A stretch of DNA of 64,000 bases from Lomentospora prolificans (Eukaryota > Ascomycota > Sordariomycetes > Microascales > Microascaceae), in the NCBI GenBank assembly GCA_029532625.1, contig JARFXM010000007.1, forward strand, positions 1,717,419 through 1,781,418. The letters are read 5' to 3'. The notes below the pieces were generated by a model, which searched no databases, was not told where the DNA came from, and saw only the letters and a list, made by a program, of their open reading frames with translations. Shown here in pieces: positions 24,370 through 35,633 of this stretch (position 1 is the stretch's first letter; each line of letters opens with the position of its first letter). The position numbers were made by a program, and so were the translations under genes.

Positions 24370-26470
24370 AATTCGTAGCTAACCCTGAACCTTTTCTGCT
24401 GTCTCTCTGAAAAGCGAAATTCGCGCGTCCATCAGCTTCAGGCACTGTTCCTTCGCCTCTTCTAGGCTTAGAGGGACTACATCCCTCCATCTCTTCATGA
24501 AGCATGGGTAATACGACTGGGGATAACCCAGCGGAGCGCAGCTTTGCATCCATGGTTTGGATGTTTTCAGCTTGAGGTGCCTTGTATCAGCAAAAAGACG
24601 GGCCAATCCCTGGGGAAGACTTCACTCCGAGGCCCGGTTCTTTTCACACACGCTGGCCAAGGGTCCGTCCTACCTACCACCCCTGCTGTTGAGGGGAGAC
24701 ATTAGTGGTGCTAACCATGCGGGTGAAGGGATCAACAAGCCAGAGGACAATCATGTGACGGTGGCTCGGCTTGGTCTTCTCGGCCACCTCGAAAGACGAT
24801 ACCTGGTGATTGGGGACGTTGGGAAATGCAAGAAGGCTTCCTTGCCTGGTTTTCGACATTATAGTTCTTCAAGCAGGGGGGCCACAAATCGCTCCCAAGG
24901 GTGTGCCGTAAATTTGTTCCATCCAATGATACTCGTCTCGACTGATATTTCAATCTTGCTCGTGGAGAGTTTACATCCTGAAACTGAAGTGGCTCGAGGT
25001 TGTGTTTTCGGAGCCCAAAGGTTAGGTCGCCGTTCCAAAAATGTGCTCATTCACCTGACCCTCAACATGCCATCTTTCAGCAGGAAAGCTAACCTTTTCG
25101 GGAACTGGTTCGACCATGGCTGTTTTGACGGTGATATTGCCTGTCTTACTCAAGTTGCTGACTTTCAGTCTTTTCTTCAGAAAGAGTGTACTTGACAGGG
25201 TGATCCCCGGGAGCTTTCAGCTGCATAGGGTTTCGGGTGACTCCTAGTGCTCCATGTCCCTTTCCGAGATATCTATATCCATTTCCTTGGCCGTCCCACC
25301 CCTGCGTCTTCCCACGGTACTCGGATTATCATCGCTCATCGCGAAGTCAATAATAATAATAACAGCGCCCCCTCACCCCGCCCAAAAAAAAAGAGGCTCT
25401 CGATGCAACAACGGGAGAATCGATAGGGAACCGAAGTTGGCCTACGAGACAACAGTCCAATATCAACTTGCTTTTTAGGCCGGCGAAAGCGGAACATTCG
25501 GCGGCCTGCAGCCATATGTCATCCGATAGCCATGGCATTGCAAGAGGCAGGAGCCCCGGGCCGGAAGTTTCTTTTCGACTAATTTTTCCACAGTCATATG
25601 TATCTGGCCGTATTTTGGGGGATGCAGTTTGTTCATGTGCCTGGTGAACCCTAACACCGCCATCATCCGTAAAGGTGTGGTTAGAAGGCAGCCACTGATC
25701 ATCCGTTGTCCAGAATGAGGCACTGGTTCTATTCCCCCCACCCAGCCAGGCTCAACAAAAGTCAAGGGAGGAGTGTTTCACGGATCTGGTCAGGCGCCAG
25801 CCCATGTAGTGACGTCGCCCTTGCCAGCCCACCTATCGAAGGCCTCCGACACACCCACAAGCTAGTCACGGAGCACCGGAGTGGGGCGATAGATAAGCGG
25901 GTAGCGCGAGGGGTGGACGAGGTCTCGGACAAGGCCCTGGACCATACCGTTTGTGCGGGGATGCCAATCCGGGTCCTCTCTCTGATCTTCAATTAAGCGG
26001 TCAAAGGCGTTGCAGAGATCATCGCGCAGATCCTGGCCCACTAACGTATCCGACTCCACTCCGGCAGCGCGGGCATCCAGAGTGGAGATCATGCACGACT
26101 TTTCGAGGAATTCAGCGTTAGCGCGAAGCTGGCGCTTGGAATGCACGGTAGATCGACCCCGCGTTAGCTCAGTGCGGTGGTGCTCGCTGGCTGCGTTAGC
26201 TTGAAGACACCCATGCTCACATAGCCAAGAACAATCCCTGTCCAGTATGCCCCTCCATGCGGTTGAAGAGCTCCTCAAGTGACGAACTCGGCTTTCCGTC
26301 TACTCACTTCATCAAGAAAGTCGTCGTCCGGTATCGCAAGGGCTTCGTCCACCCATTTCTCAGCAATCTTGTCGTTGGACACCTTCCGATGCCAATCTAG
26401 CTTATCAGACAGACGGTCCATATAACCTATCATCCTAGCAACTTTACAGTTGGGAAGCATTGACGTGGTT
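24370..26470 (-). pseudogene. DUF4246-family gene relic
   Basis: Decayed copy of a large fungal DUF4246 gene. Recognisable blocks from 26460 downwards are MIGYMDRLSDKLDWHRKV; a central block with LDARAAGVESDTLV and PDWHPRTNGMVQ ending in VHPSRYPLIYRPT (26100-25860); LHPPKYGQIHMTVEKLVEKKLP (25640-25560); WHVEGQVNEHI (near 25070); HPWERF; and the C-terminal VLWLVDPFTRMVSTTNVSP (24730-24670) with EEAKEQCLKLMDAR (24480-24420). The blocks are in the family order but in different frames, with in-frame stops near 25040 and 24990; one of these replaces a residue where CAA to TAA would explain it. The N-terminal region before MIGYMDR is not found. Biochemical function of the family is unknown to me; the HxE-type motif suggests an oxygenase-like fold, which is inference. 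Confidence 0.8.
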
Positions 26471-27170
26471 GAGCCAAAACAATTAGCGTGACGCCCGATT
26501 GGATGAAAAATGCTACCAGTGTCCTGGTTGAAGGTTCAGGCGCCGGGGTAGTCGTACACAACTTGGCTGGCTGTTGATACCTTTTACATGTCGTTATTAA
26601 GCTGAATTTTACGCGGAGAATGACGACCGAGTGCCAACTGACACTGGCGGCTTGACACGTCAAAAGCGCTAGAGAAGTTAAACCAACACAGCTAATGAGG
26701 TGACATGTGGTTGGAAAAGCCAAATTTAATCGAGGGCCCGGAGAGAACCGTCGGCTCTCTGGGATTCAAGGCAGACTTCGGATGATTGCGACCGGGTGCA
26801 AACTAAACTGAAACAAGGCGCGATCCACCAACGCCTGGCAGCCAGGCAAACGGCCAGCGAGCAGAGTGAACAAATGCACTAATATTCGGCTGAAAATTTC
26901 ATGCTTCACGATTTTCATGGAAAGTGTTGGGTGCAAGGTCCTAGCCAATATATCCCTCGGCCGGATAAAAAATTTGGGAAGATATAAGCTCGTTTACAGC
27001 TACGGGTCTATTATTGAACATGGTATGACCTCATCCATTACTTGCTAGAAGTGAGGTTGTTCTGAAGAAATTTACCCTGCTATCTCCCTCGTGTGAACTG
27101 AATTCCTGAAACACGATCGCGTCCTTGACACTTAATAGCAGTCGTTAAGCCCAGGCCCAAAGAGAGTATC
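26471..27170. other. Intergenic, 700 bases
   Basis: This lies between the DUF4246 relic and the LPMO stop. The lost N-terminus of the relic may have been here. The ORF 26430-26723 shows no family match. I see nothing else. Confidence 0.35.
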
Positions 27171-28187
27171 TTAACCTCCAATCGAGTCAAAGTAAGCAAC
27201 GGTATCGCCTTGCTGCTTCAACACCTGATACTGAGCTTCATAATATTTTTCATCTGCCTCTTCGCCTTGACCGGTTGGGCTAATGACGACGTGTTCTTTA
27301 GCCTCCAGATCAACGCTATATGCGCTCTGATAAACCTTGGGACCGACAGTGGGATATAGCTCGGTAGAGTTCAGATCGAAGTTAAGGCCTGCCTCCTCCA
27401 TATCATACGCGCCAGGGAACTTTGCACCTTGAGGAGTTGCGTCGCCGTCTCCAGTAACTTTGAAGTTGAAACAGGTCAAGTAGAACTGAGGGCCTATTGG
27501 GAACAATTCGAAACCTTTAGGAGTGCCAACAGCAAAATGAAGGGCAATAATCTGGAGAAGTATTAGCAACCATAATATTCTTTTAGGTCAAGACTCCTTA
27601 TCATACTTCTTGGCGAATGACATAGTTACCGGGCTTGATGTCGGCGGGGATGGTAGCGGTCCAGGTACCGTTTGTATCATCCATCATGCGGACGGTTCCC
27701 CATACTCCGTTGTCATCAATTGTATCTTCGGCAAACTTGATGAACTCGAGTTCATTGACGTCGACATCCGCAATATCACCGTCGTAAGGGGCCATCCATG
27801 CTGTAATAGGTCCCTTGTGGCTATATAGCCACCGGGACCAGTGGAAGGTCACATCGCTACCCGCGCGCACCTCGGCAATGTCACCTGGGGCCGGGCTATG
27901 AACCTTGTTGCAGGCGATGTCGGGACTGTTGGCATCTGTGACGGGAACAACATCGCCGCCCCCGAATGCAATGCGGTTGGGAGGAGGGTCGAGGGCGCGA
28001 TCGAGGCGCACGTCCCATCCAGGGTAGCTTAGGGATCGTTAGTCCATCGAAAGATCAAAACCATAATAACCGCAACCCCTCGAGAAGCCTCTTACACAGT
28101 ATTATCCGCGGTGATGCGATAAATGTATCCGTGGGCAATGGCCCTAGCCGCGAAGGCTAGTATAGATGCGACTTGAGCTAGCTGCAT
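27171..28187 (-). CDS. AA9 lytic polysaccharide monooxygenase (formerly GH61)
   Basis: Secreted copper enzyme that oxidatively cleaves cellulose or related glucans. Exons 28096-28187, 27607-28027 and 27171-27551 encode 297 aa; introns are 68 and 55 nt. An 18-residue signal peptide ends in AIA, so the mature protein begins with histidine (HGYIYRI), the first ligand of the copper brace. The second ligand is in WLYSHKGPI (mature residue about 83). The axial tyrosine and nearby glutamine are in GPQFYLTCFNF (about 175-177), and the second-sphere histidine is in EIIALHFAVG. C51 and C180 would form the usual disulfide. No CBM1 is present; the C-terminal extension of about 100 residues is acidic. All catalytic residues are present. 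Regioselectivity cannot be predicted. Confidence 0.93.
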
Positions 28188-28959
28188 CGTGCGGTAACAA
28201 TACTTGAGGAAACACGAAGAAATTTGAAGTCGTTGATGTTGGATGCCAGGGAAAGCTTGGCGACCGCGGCATTCTTGTATTCTTATAGATCCTACCAGTA
28301 CGCAATGAGTGGCCCTGTTGAAAGCAAATGGCTACTAGCGCCCTACGCACTACAATACGCGATCCGATGCCACCCGCTAATTCGAAATATGCGAGGAACA
28401 ATTGGCCTTCTGGATGGTCCGCGTCAGCTGTTTTTACGAAGTGTTCGTCAAAGGATCCGGAGACGAGGGGTTCGAGCATTGATTGGGCGCAACGAGGCTG
28501 CCTATATTAACGCTTAAATAAAAAGATCTTCCGGCATACCGATTCAACAGGGAAGATTGATTGAAATATAGTAGTTCAGGAATTTCCGGTGGGCGACCCG
28601 TCGGTGGGGCCGGTGGGGCCGGTTTAAATGCCGCCTTCGAGATCCGATGACTTCCAGCTCGAGGATATAATGGGTGAGTCTTTGAAGAATATATGGAATC
28701 CGGGTGCTCTAGTACTTGGAGTACGACTCGGAAACGTCATGATAGCCAACCAGATGCCCGCAAGCTCTTCCTAAGGTAGAACTGCAGATTATTGATTCGT
28801 TTATTAACTGAAGTGCGGCGAATATGGTCCAGCCGCTCCCCCCAAGAAAACTCCTAGACAAAAGAAAGCTACTTTACAATGAATGTGTCCTCCCAAACCG
28901 AGAAGAGTAGAATGGTTCCTGCCATGAACCCCTCGCTTATAGTACGCGTAAACACATGA
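28188..28959. promoter_or_regulatory. LPMO promoter side and TmpB-type 3' flank
   Basis: About 770 bases that should contain the LPMO promoter and the 3' UTR of the adenylation-membrane fusion gene. A direct duplication of a 9-nt unit (GGTGGGGCC) occurs near 28603-28620. I see no supported gene; the ORFs 28144-28479 and 28224-28517 overlap on opposite strands and lack domains. Confidence 0.35.
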
Positions 28960-31900
28960 TCAGCTATCCCAGATGGCACCGTAGGCCGGGATTCCTCTGG
29001 TTTCCAAGCCGTACACAATCTTCTTGGTAATCTTCTCATTCGCAATCACAATCACCGCCTCCGCATCAAAACTCTTGGCCATATTGTAGCTGAGCGTAAC
29101 CATATCTGGTCTTCCAAGCTTCTGAGTGTCCCATATGACGGCCTCGGGCACCTTTGACTTGATCTTATCAATGAGTGATGGGCCAAAGCTCGTCTCCGGG
29201 TCTCGAGTGCTCCACAGCACCTGCGTAGCACAACTCGGCTGTTGAATGTGACCCAAGCAGGGGCCGATGCCTGAGCCCGTAGCGACGACAACGATGCGGT
29301 TGAAGAGCGTGGCGATTCGCATCACTCCGCAGGTTGGGACTCCTCTTACCCAAATATGTGTGGGTGGTTTCTTGATGCACTGTTTCGTCCAGTCGCCTGC
29401 GTTGGACACCATCAGAGAATAACCCGCCGGGAACTGCGATGGCTCGTGGGCAGGACCGTGCGCCTCGGGTGCGGGGATAGTTGCGAAGGAGTGCCACTCA
29501 ATAAGAGGTCTAAAGGACACCCGCGTAAAGCTGCCGTTCACTGGGACGGTGTAATCAAAGTGCAAGCGGACAGCATGATCAGAGAGTACTTCGGAAATCA
29601 CAGGTACTCGGCGCAGCCAGCACCAAGAAAGCGCGATACTTGACGTCGCGACGACTAGGAGCCAGAAAGAAGGCGTAGACAAGAGGACTGAGCCGTACGA
29701 AGTAGACCTCTGCCGGGCGGTGTCGAGGACGCTCACAAATACTTGGGCCCAGAACAGGCCGAGCATGGTCCAACCGGCAAACCGGTGCCACCTCTCGAAG
29801 AAGTTGTGATTCGCCTTTCTAAACGGGGGATAGGCAAATCCAATCATACTCATGAACAAAGCCGTAATTATCCACGACAACGTCTTGAATGCAATGGACT
29901 GCTGCGGGTAGTTCGGGCACGCAGCCGCAGACATGCAGACCGCGTCATTGATATTAGCCGCTAAAAGCCACAAGCCGGCACATGACGCCGCGCTTGAATG
30001 CACACCGCCCAAGTGGTAGATCTTTGCGAATGATGCTCGGATCCATAACGGCCAACTCTTTGGGATTGAGCAAGATACAGTGTACAACATGTTGATGACA
30101 AAATCCTGGCGGATGAGGACGGCCACGACCAGATTGATCGCGACCATGTTTCCGATCCAATCTCGGCGGCTTCCGTTTATGCAGACGACAATAAGCGCTG
30201 CGACGTTAGCAGCCCACACGACCGAAAATAAGAATCGATACGGGATGAGGATTCGATATAGTAGGCCTCTGAGCGGTTGCGGTAAGCTCTTGCCGGGAAC
30301 TGGATCATCAAATCCAATCTTCTCTTCTCGAATGGACAAGCTTGACTTGGACAGTGCAAGCTCGATAGAGGTGCCGCTGGAGTTCATCGTGTATTGACTG
30401 GACGAGGAATCGGATTCCGACTCGGTGGCATCCGAGTCATTATCGTCCTGTGCAAGGCTTCGCAGCGCCATCTTATCGACTTTCCCATTCGGCGTCAAAG
30501 GGAAAGCATCGAGGACATGATAATGGGCCGGCCGAGCGTAATATGGCAGACTAGTCATGATGGTTTCCTTGATGGCGGGAACGTGACAAGCACTGGGTTG
30601 CACAAATGCGTGCAGCTCGCCTTCTATTAAAAGAACTGCAGCTTTTGTAACTCGCGGAGCCGAGCAAAGACTGGCGGTAATCCCGTCAAGTTCGACGCGG
30701 AATCCCTACGTGAGTCATGTTAGGATCTGCATCAGTCGGACTGTTTTGTGGCGAGTCAGATTATACCTTGATCTTCACTTGGTCGTCGCAACGGCCGAGC
30801 AGCTGAATCGTGCCATCTGGTTCCCACATTCCGACGTCTCCCGTGTTGTACATCATTGTTCTGCTCATAGTCAGTCCCATACCCAATTCGGTGTCGGGGA
30901 AGGAAAAAGACGAACCCATCATTCGCAAATTTGTCTGGCTGGTATTTCTCTTTTGTCAATTCGTCAAGGCCAATGTACCCTTTTGAGATACCTTTGCCGC
31001 CTGCCCAGACAACGCCTTTGGTTCCGATGGGAACAGGATTCAATTCATCGTCTAAGATATACACGCGGTTGTTTGGCGTCGGTTTGCCAATAGATAAACG
31101 CTCACCGGCGACATGCCTGTGCATCGTATTAACGATGGTAGTCTCTGTTGGGCCGCAGCAGTTGTAATATGCTGTACTAGAAGCCCATTGATCCGCCAAT
31201 CTGTGCCGGGTTCTTTGCTTTAGCACATCGTAATTGGGGCCAGCTAGTGGGAACTTGTTGGGTGGCTTACTGAACGGCGATTGGCTCACCTGCAGTAGCT
31301 ACCGTACGGAGGTTAGGCAGCTGCTGAGGCGAGTATTTGGCCAGGATTGACGGGGTGCATATCAACACATCAATCTTAAGCGGACCGGGTATTAGTTCGT
31401 AGTTGAGAAAAACTAATACTGGTGTAACTTACATCGCGGAGAGTCTTCATCCAGTCAGAACCGCGCAGAACTAAACTGCCTCCATTCGAGAGACAGCCCA
31501 GTATCTCCCATGCGGCTTCAAAATAGTGTTAGTCTCCGTTAACGAACCGTGGAGCAGAGGTGGCGAGAACGGACCCATATCAAAACTAATATTCAACACT
31601 TGGCCGACTCGGACGCCCGGGCCTATGCCAAGGTTCCCTGGCGAAGTGCATACGAGGTTGGCGACGTTTCCATGCGTCACGTCAACGCCTTTAGGCTTTC
31701 CAGTTGTGCCTAGGTCTACAATGAGTATTCTTACTTCGGCAGAGACTCCATGACGGACTTACCAGATGTATAAATCACGTAACATCCACTCTCAGGAGTG
31801 ACCGTATTCAACGCTTCGCCGATAATGCTGATGAAGTTGGAATCGGAGGCCGGCATAAAAGAGTCAATTGAAACCAGCTCACGACCAGTGAGGTCGAGTT

Positions 31901-32339
31901 CCGCAAAGCGGTGTTTAGTCGAATCGAGGCAGAGGACAACCGTGCTCTGTGACTGTTCGATGACTGTCCGAAGAGCTTCGGCTGCCACAACACCGCCATC
32001 GAGTGGAACATACTGACCACCGCAGCAGAGGATAGCCACGATACCGACGACCATGTCAAGCCCACGCTTAACAACAAGGGGCACGCGGTCACCAGGCTTG
32101 AGGCCCGAGTTCTTGAGAACTCTCGCAAGCTGCATTGCACGAGTACCGAGTTCAGTATAGGACAAGGACTGAAGCTCTGATCCAGAGTGATCAATAGCAG
32201 CGACCACGTTTGGGTTAGTGATGACATGATGCAATATGGCAGCGATGACAGTTGGAAATGCAGGAGTAGTCGTCAGACCATTGGTAAAGTCTTCTCCGGG
32301 GAGAGGTCCCCGGAACAAGCTGAGGGTATCTGGAGACAT
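28960..32339 (-). CDS. Adenylation domain-membrane flavoprotein fusion (TmpB type)
   Basis: Seven exons (31763-32339, 31575-31709, 31433-31515, 31271-31374, 30916-31200, 30767-30860, 28960-30705) encode 1007 aa. The N-terminal 500 residues are an NRPS-like adenylation domain: core A3 YTSGTTGKPKG (about 188), A4 FDMGAWEI with the Asp that usually contacts a substrate amino group, A5 NCCGPTETT, A7 YNTGD, A8 GRCDDQVKIKGFRVELDG and A10 NGKVDK (499-504). No carrier or condensation domain follows. After a Ser-rich linker come several membrane helices with YHLGGVHS and RWHRFAGW, reminiscent of ferric-reductase heme ligands, then a ferredoxin-reductase-like part with VVATGSGIGP. This architecture matches Aspergillus nidulans TmpB, implicated in conidiation signalling (family knowledge). 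An earlier in-frame ATG at 32390 would add 17 residues. Intron 2 starts with GTCCGT. It shares an upstream region with the enoyl-CoA hydratase. Confidence 0.88.
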
Positions 32340-33523
32340 AATGGAGCGTAGATCTGCGTTGCTTGAACCTCTCCGGAGTGAGCAACGCATAGTGGGTAGA
32401 TACCCATCATGTTATATAGTCGGAACCGACGCCATAGCCGCCGGTGAGGGGCGGGCGCATGCAATGCAGGATTCTCGCCGCAGTCTAATCAGGAAGAAAC
32501 CATGTGAGCTGAATGGAACCAACTGCATCTTCCCGTTTAGGAGAAATATTGGACCCATGAGTCCAGTTCCTCTTGGGGCCACAAGCCGCATCGGGAAATG
32601 TTTCATCGGTCTTGAGTCTGCCACAGACCGGTTTGAGAAGGTGATTATTCATAGATACCGGTCACGTAAAGATCGGTGGTTGTCCGAAGCTCGGAGGAGC
32701 CACATTTTGCACCAGACGAGGATAACTCGATGACGATCTAGACTAGATCGCGACAATGGGTGTTGGTAAACTTGGAATCACTCCCTTATCCGAATCGTTC
32801 GCATGACTGGGCCGGCTGATGCAAGTCAAGCCTCGCATATAATCCCTCGTTTTCTACGTGACGTGGCATGTCGATCCGGTGTCTGTCCTCAGTACCGGCC
32901 GCTGCGGCCCGATACTGGGGTGGCTCTGGGAGGAGGAGCGCTGGACTAGAGGGTCCTGAAGTGGTGACAAGGTAGTAGTGACAGGTTCCGCGTTGGGGGC
33001 ACGGCCTAAAACCTGCCAGCCCCGATCGGGGAATGTCCTTTTGTCCGCTGGTTCGAAACAGGAAGCCCAGTCCAGATTGTGGTGACCAAACCCCTGCTGA
33101 GGCGGATTTCTTCTTTTTTTTTTTTTTTTTTTTTTTCTTTTTCTTTTTTCAGCGTCCCCGATTTCCACAGCTGGCTAGTGCGGATATCCATCGGGCTAGG
33201 GCCAGCCAGCGGCATATGCAAGCTTGTTACGCTAAGCTGCAACCCTGCTCTGACGTCTGGTCAGTGTGTCTCGGCCACTTGTCTCGACGTCGCCCCGCTC
33301 CCTTGCGCCAGCATAGGAATATATATTCTGGCCGCTGCCTTGCCTGCAGCTCGGTGGGTGATGAGATCCATGCTTGGCTCAGCTCTAGTGCCGTCTTTTT
33401 TATTCTCAGTTGTGAATTCGGCACCCTCGGTCAATAACGACCCGCCGCTATCCCCCACATTGCTTTTTGTTCCCAGGCACGCACCCCCTGCAAAAATCGG
33501 GAACCCTCCCAGATATCTGTCTT
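32340..33523. promoter_or_regulatory. Bidirectional promoter region, TmpB-type / hydratase
   Basis: About 1.2 kb between two divergent starts. It contains an uninterrupted run of 23 T at 33114-33136 embedded in a longer pyrimidine tract to 33150, a common nucleosome-excluding element in fungi. I see no convincing ORF; 32236-32733 is a shadow overlapping the start of the TmpB-type gene. Confidence 0.5.
33114..33150 (+). repeat. Poly-T / pyrimidine tract
   Basis: There are 23 consecutive T residues, then TTTC-type runs ending in TTTTTTCAG. It lies about 375 bases upstream of the hydratase start. It is low-complexity sequence and may be length-variable. Confidence 0.8.
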
Positions 33524-34638
33524 ATGACAAGCATGGCCGTCACCCCTAACCTAGTCGTGGTCTCGGCGCCTACGGCCAAAATTCGCGTTTTGACTCTCAA
33601 TCGGCCCCAAAAGCGAAACGCCCTCTCGCAAGCCCTAATCCAGGAGCTCCTTGATGAATTATCCAAGGCGTCCAAAGACCCCGATGTGAGGGCTGTTGTC
33701 CTCACTGGCGGCGACACATTTTTCTCAGGTATGCGAATTCTCATCATCGTTCCAGATTCACTCAAACTTTTCTAACAATGGATAGCTGGCGCTGATATCG
33801 GCGAAATCGCTGCATTGGATGGAGAGAGCGCCCGGAAATGCCGGTACCTCGAAAACCTATGTCACGGCATAGCCTCCGTTCAGATTCCCATCCTCGCGGC
33901 TGTGGAGGGCATTGCGGTTCGTTCACATGTGTTCTCCTGAGCCAAAGCACTTTCTGATATTAGCGTCTCCATTCAGCTCGGAGGCGGATTTGAGCTCGCG
34001 TTAATGGTGAGCGTTACACCCATCGTCGCCGCAATCACATTTGGACGATAGCTGATAAGATCTAGTGCGACATGATTATTGCATCAAATACGGCCACATT
34101 TGGATTCCCGGAAGTGAAGATCGGGCTGATCCCGGGTGCCGGGGGTACTCAGCGCCTCACCAATGTGGTGGGGAAGTACCGGGTAAGCAAATCCCAAGTG
34201 TGGACCATCGCTGAAAAAAAAAAAAGGGAAAAGAAAAAGAAAGAAAAAAAGAAACCAGCAAGCTGATCATGGTCTAGGCGATGGAAATGATTCTCTTGGG
34301 AAACTCCATCGGCGCGGAGGAAGCATCCAAGCTTGGCCTCGTATCGCGACTTGTTCCGGCTAACAGTGTCCTCAAGAATGCTATCGACGTCGCGAAACTG
34401 CTAGCGGAGCAAAGTCCTTCAGCCGTGCTACTTGCGAAGGAAGCAATCTGCCGAGGTAAAGAAATAAATTTAACTATTCCCTCGTAACCGAATACAAAAC
34501 TAATGTGGACATGTAGCTGACGAGTTGGGGCGAGACGACCGGTTTGAGAGAAGCCTCTATTACGCTGCCTTTGGCACACAAGACAAAATTGAAGGTACAT
34601 CGTCGTTTTTGGAAAAGCGTGTCCCGAAGTGGCGGTAG
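33524..34638 (+). CDS. Enoyl-CoA hydratase/isomerase family protein
   Basis: Crotonase-fold enzyme acting on acyl-CoA thioesters. Six exons (33524-33728, 33786-33916, 33977-34006, 34066-34182, 34278-34455, 34517-34638) encode 260 aa, the usual crotonase length; introns are 57-95 nt. The oxyanion-hole segments are AGADIGEI (about 69) and LGGGFELALM (113-122, carried wholly by a 30-nt exon). FGFPEVKIGLIPGAGGTQRL carries the second catalytic-region Glu and the CoA-binding loop. The tail ends in FLEKRVPKWR. No clear mitochondrial presequence and no C-terminal SKL-type signal are seen. A second ATG lies at 33533. The fourth intron is A-rich. It is divergent from the adenylation-membrane fusion; a role in supplying or modifying an acyl-CoA for that enzyme is possible but is inference. 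Confidence 0.9.
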
Positions 34639-35600
34639 GTCTCAGATGGCTGGCCAAGGTCACGGCCCCCAGAAATGTAGGCTATAGAACGTATAATTAC
34701 TTTTTCCCAAAATTGTGTCGTGAGCGTGTGGATATGTATTAATTGATAGCCAGCTAGCGTACACCCCCTCACTACCACCATAAACGTTGTAAAGGTGCGC
34801 CAGAGCAGACCTGTCAATTATCGACTCAGGGACCTGACGCCTGGGGCAAGGGAACATGTAGCACTCTAAGACCGCGTCTTGACCTGCGATAATTGTGCCG
34901 AGTGGACTTGTTCTAATACCAGCACACCTCTTCTAGCCTTCTTAGGCTGCCTGAACCCATTTTCAATGCCGATCCCGGACACATCCCCGCCTTCCGTCAA
35001 AGCGTTGTCAGCCAACGGCCAACCAAGTCGAGGCGGACAAGGCGCAGCCAGCTCGCCCATGGCGCCAACTCGCCAAAGCGGTGCTCATCCTGAGCGCGCT
35101 GCCTGGCGTGGCATCAGCCGCCGTGCGCATCATCTCCTGTTCGGGGCAAATGGGACATCTCCACTCGCCAGTATTAGAGGTGGAGTGGCGGAACTTTTGA
35201 AAAAAGACAAAGGGAAAAAGAGAACCAAAACGAGAATCAAAAAACCTGCCGTATCTAGTTTGCAGATGGCTCCGAGTCGGCTCCCCAACGACATCAGCCC
35301 AACCGCATGAGTAGCAGTTGGCATGTGCCCTATAGCTGCCGTCCGAGTTCCGGTTGTGCAGGGTGCAGCATCCGGCTCATGCACTGCGCCCTCCGGGCGC
35401 TTCTCTGCCGGGGTTGTTGGTGGCGTCAAGGGTTAGGCGGCCCGCTTCAGCTTGGTTGATTCATTGGGGCTCCCTGTTGAGCGGAGTGAGGGGTCTGTCC
35501 GAGGCTTGCGAGGCTGGCACAGCACGGATTGGTTCGATTAGGAAGGAGAGGCGTCCCTGGTCAGTCGTCAGGCGCGATCGCGGCGTTCGATTGAACCGGG

Positions 35601-35605
<5 letters not shown>

Positions 35606-35632
<27 letters not shown>

Positions 35633-35633
35633 T
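35606..35633 (+). repeat. Homopolymer T(28)
   Basis: Uninterrupted run of 28 T residues in an intergenic region. It is low complexity, probably length-polymorphic, and could also be an assembly-sensitive spot. Confidence 0.85.

Noticed and set aside
24557..25195. 212-codon plus-strand ORF
   Set aside because: The minus strand carries DUF4246 family words across the same bases; the plus reading has no domain.
28960..32390. TmpB-type locus as a pseudogene
   Set aside because: The apparent breaks are all resolved by six GT-AG introns with matching phase, and every adenylation core motif is restored.
32236..32733. 165-codon plus-strand ORF in the divergent promoter
   Set aside because: It overlaps the first exon of the TmpB-type gene antisense and shows no family motif.
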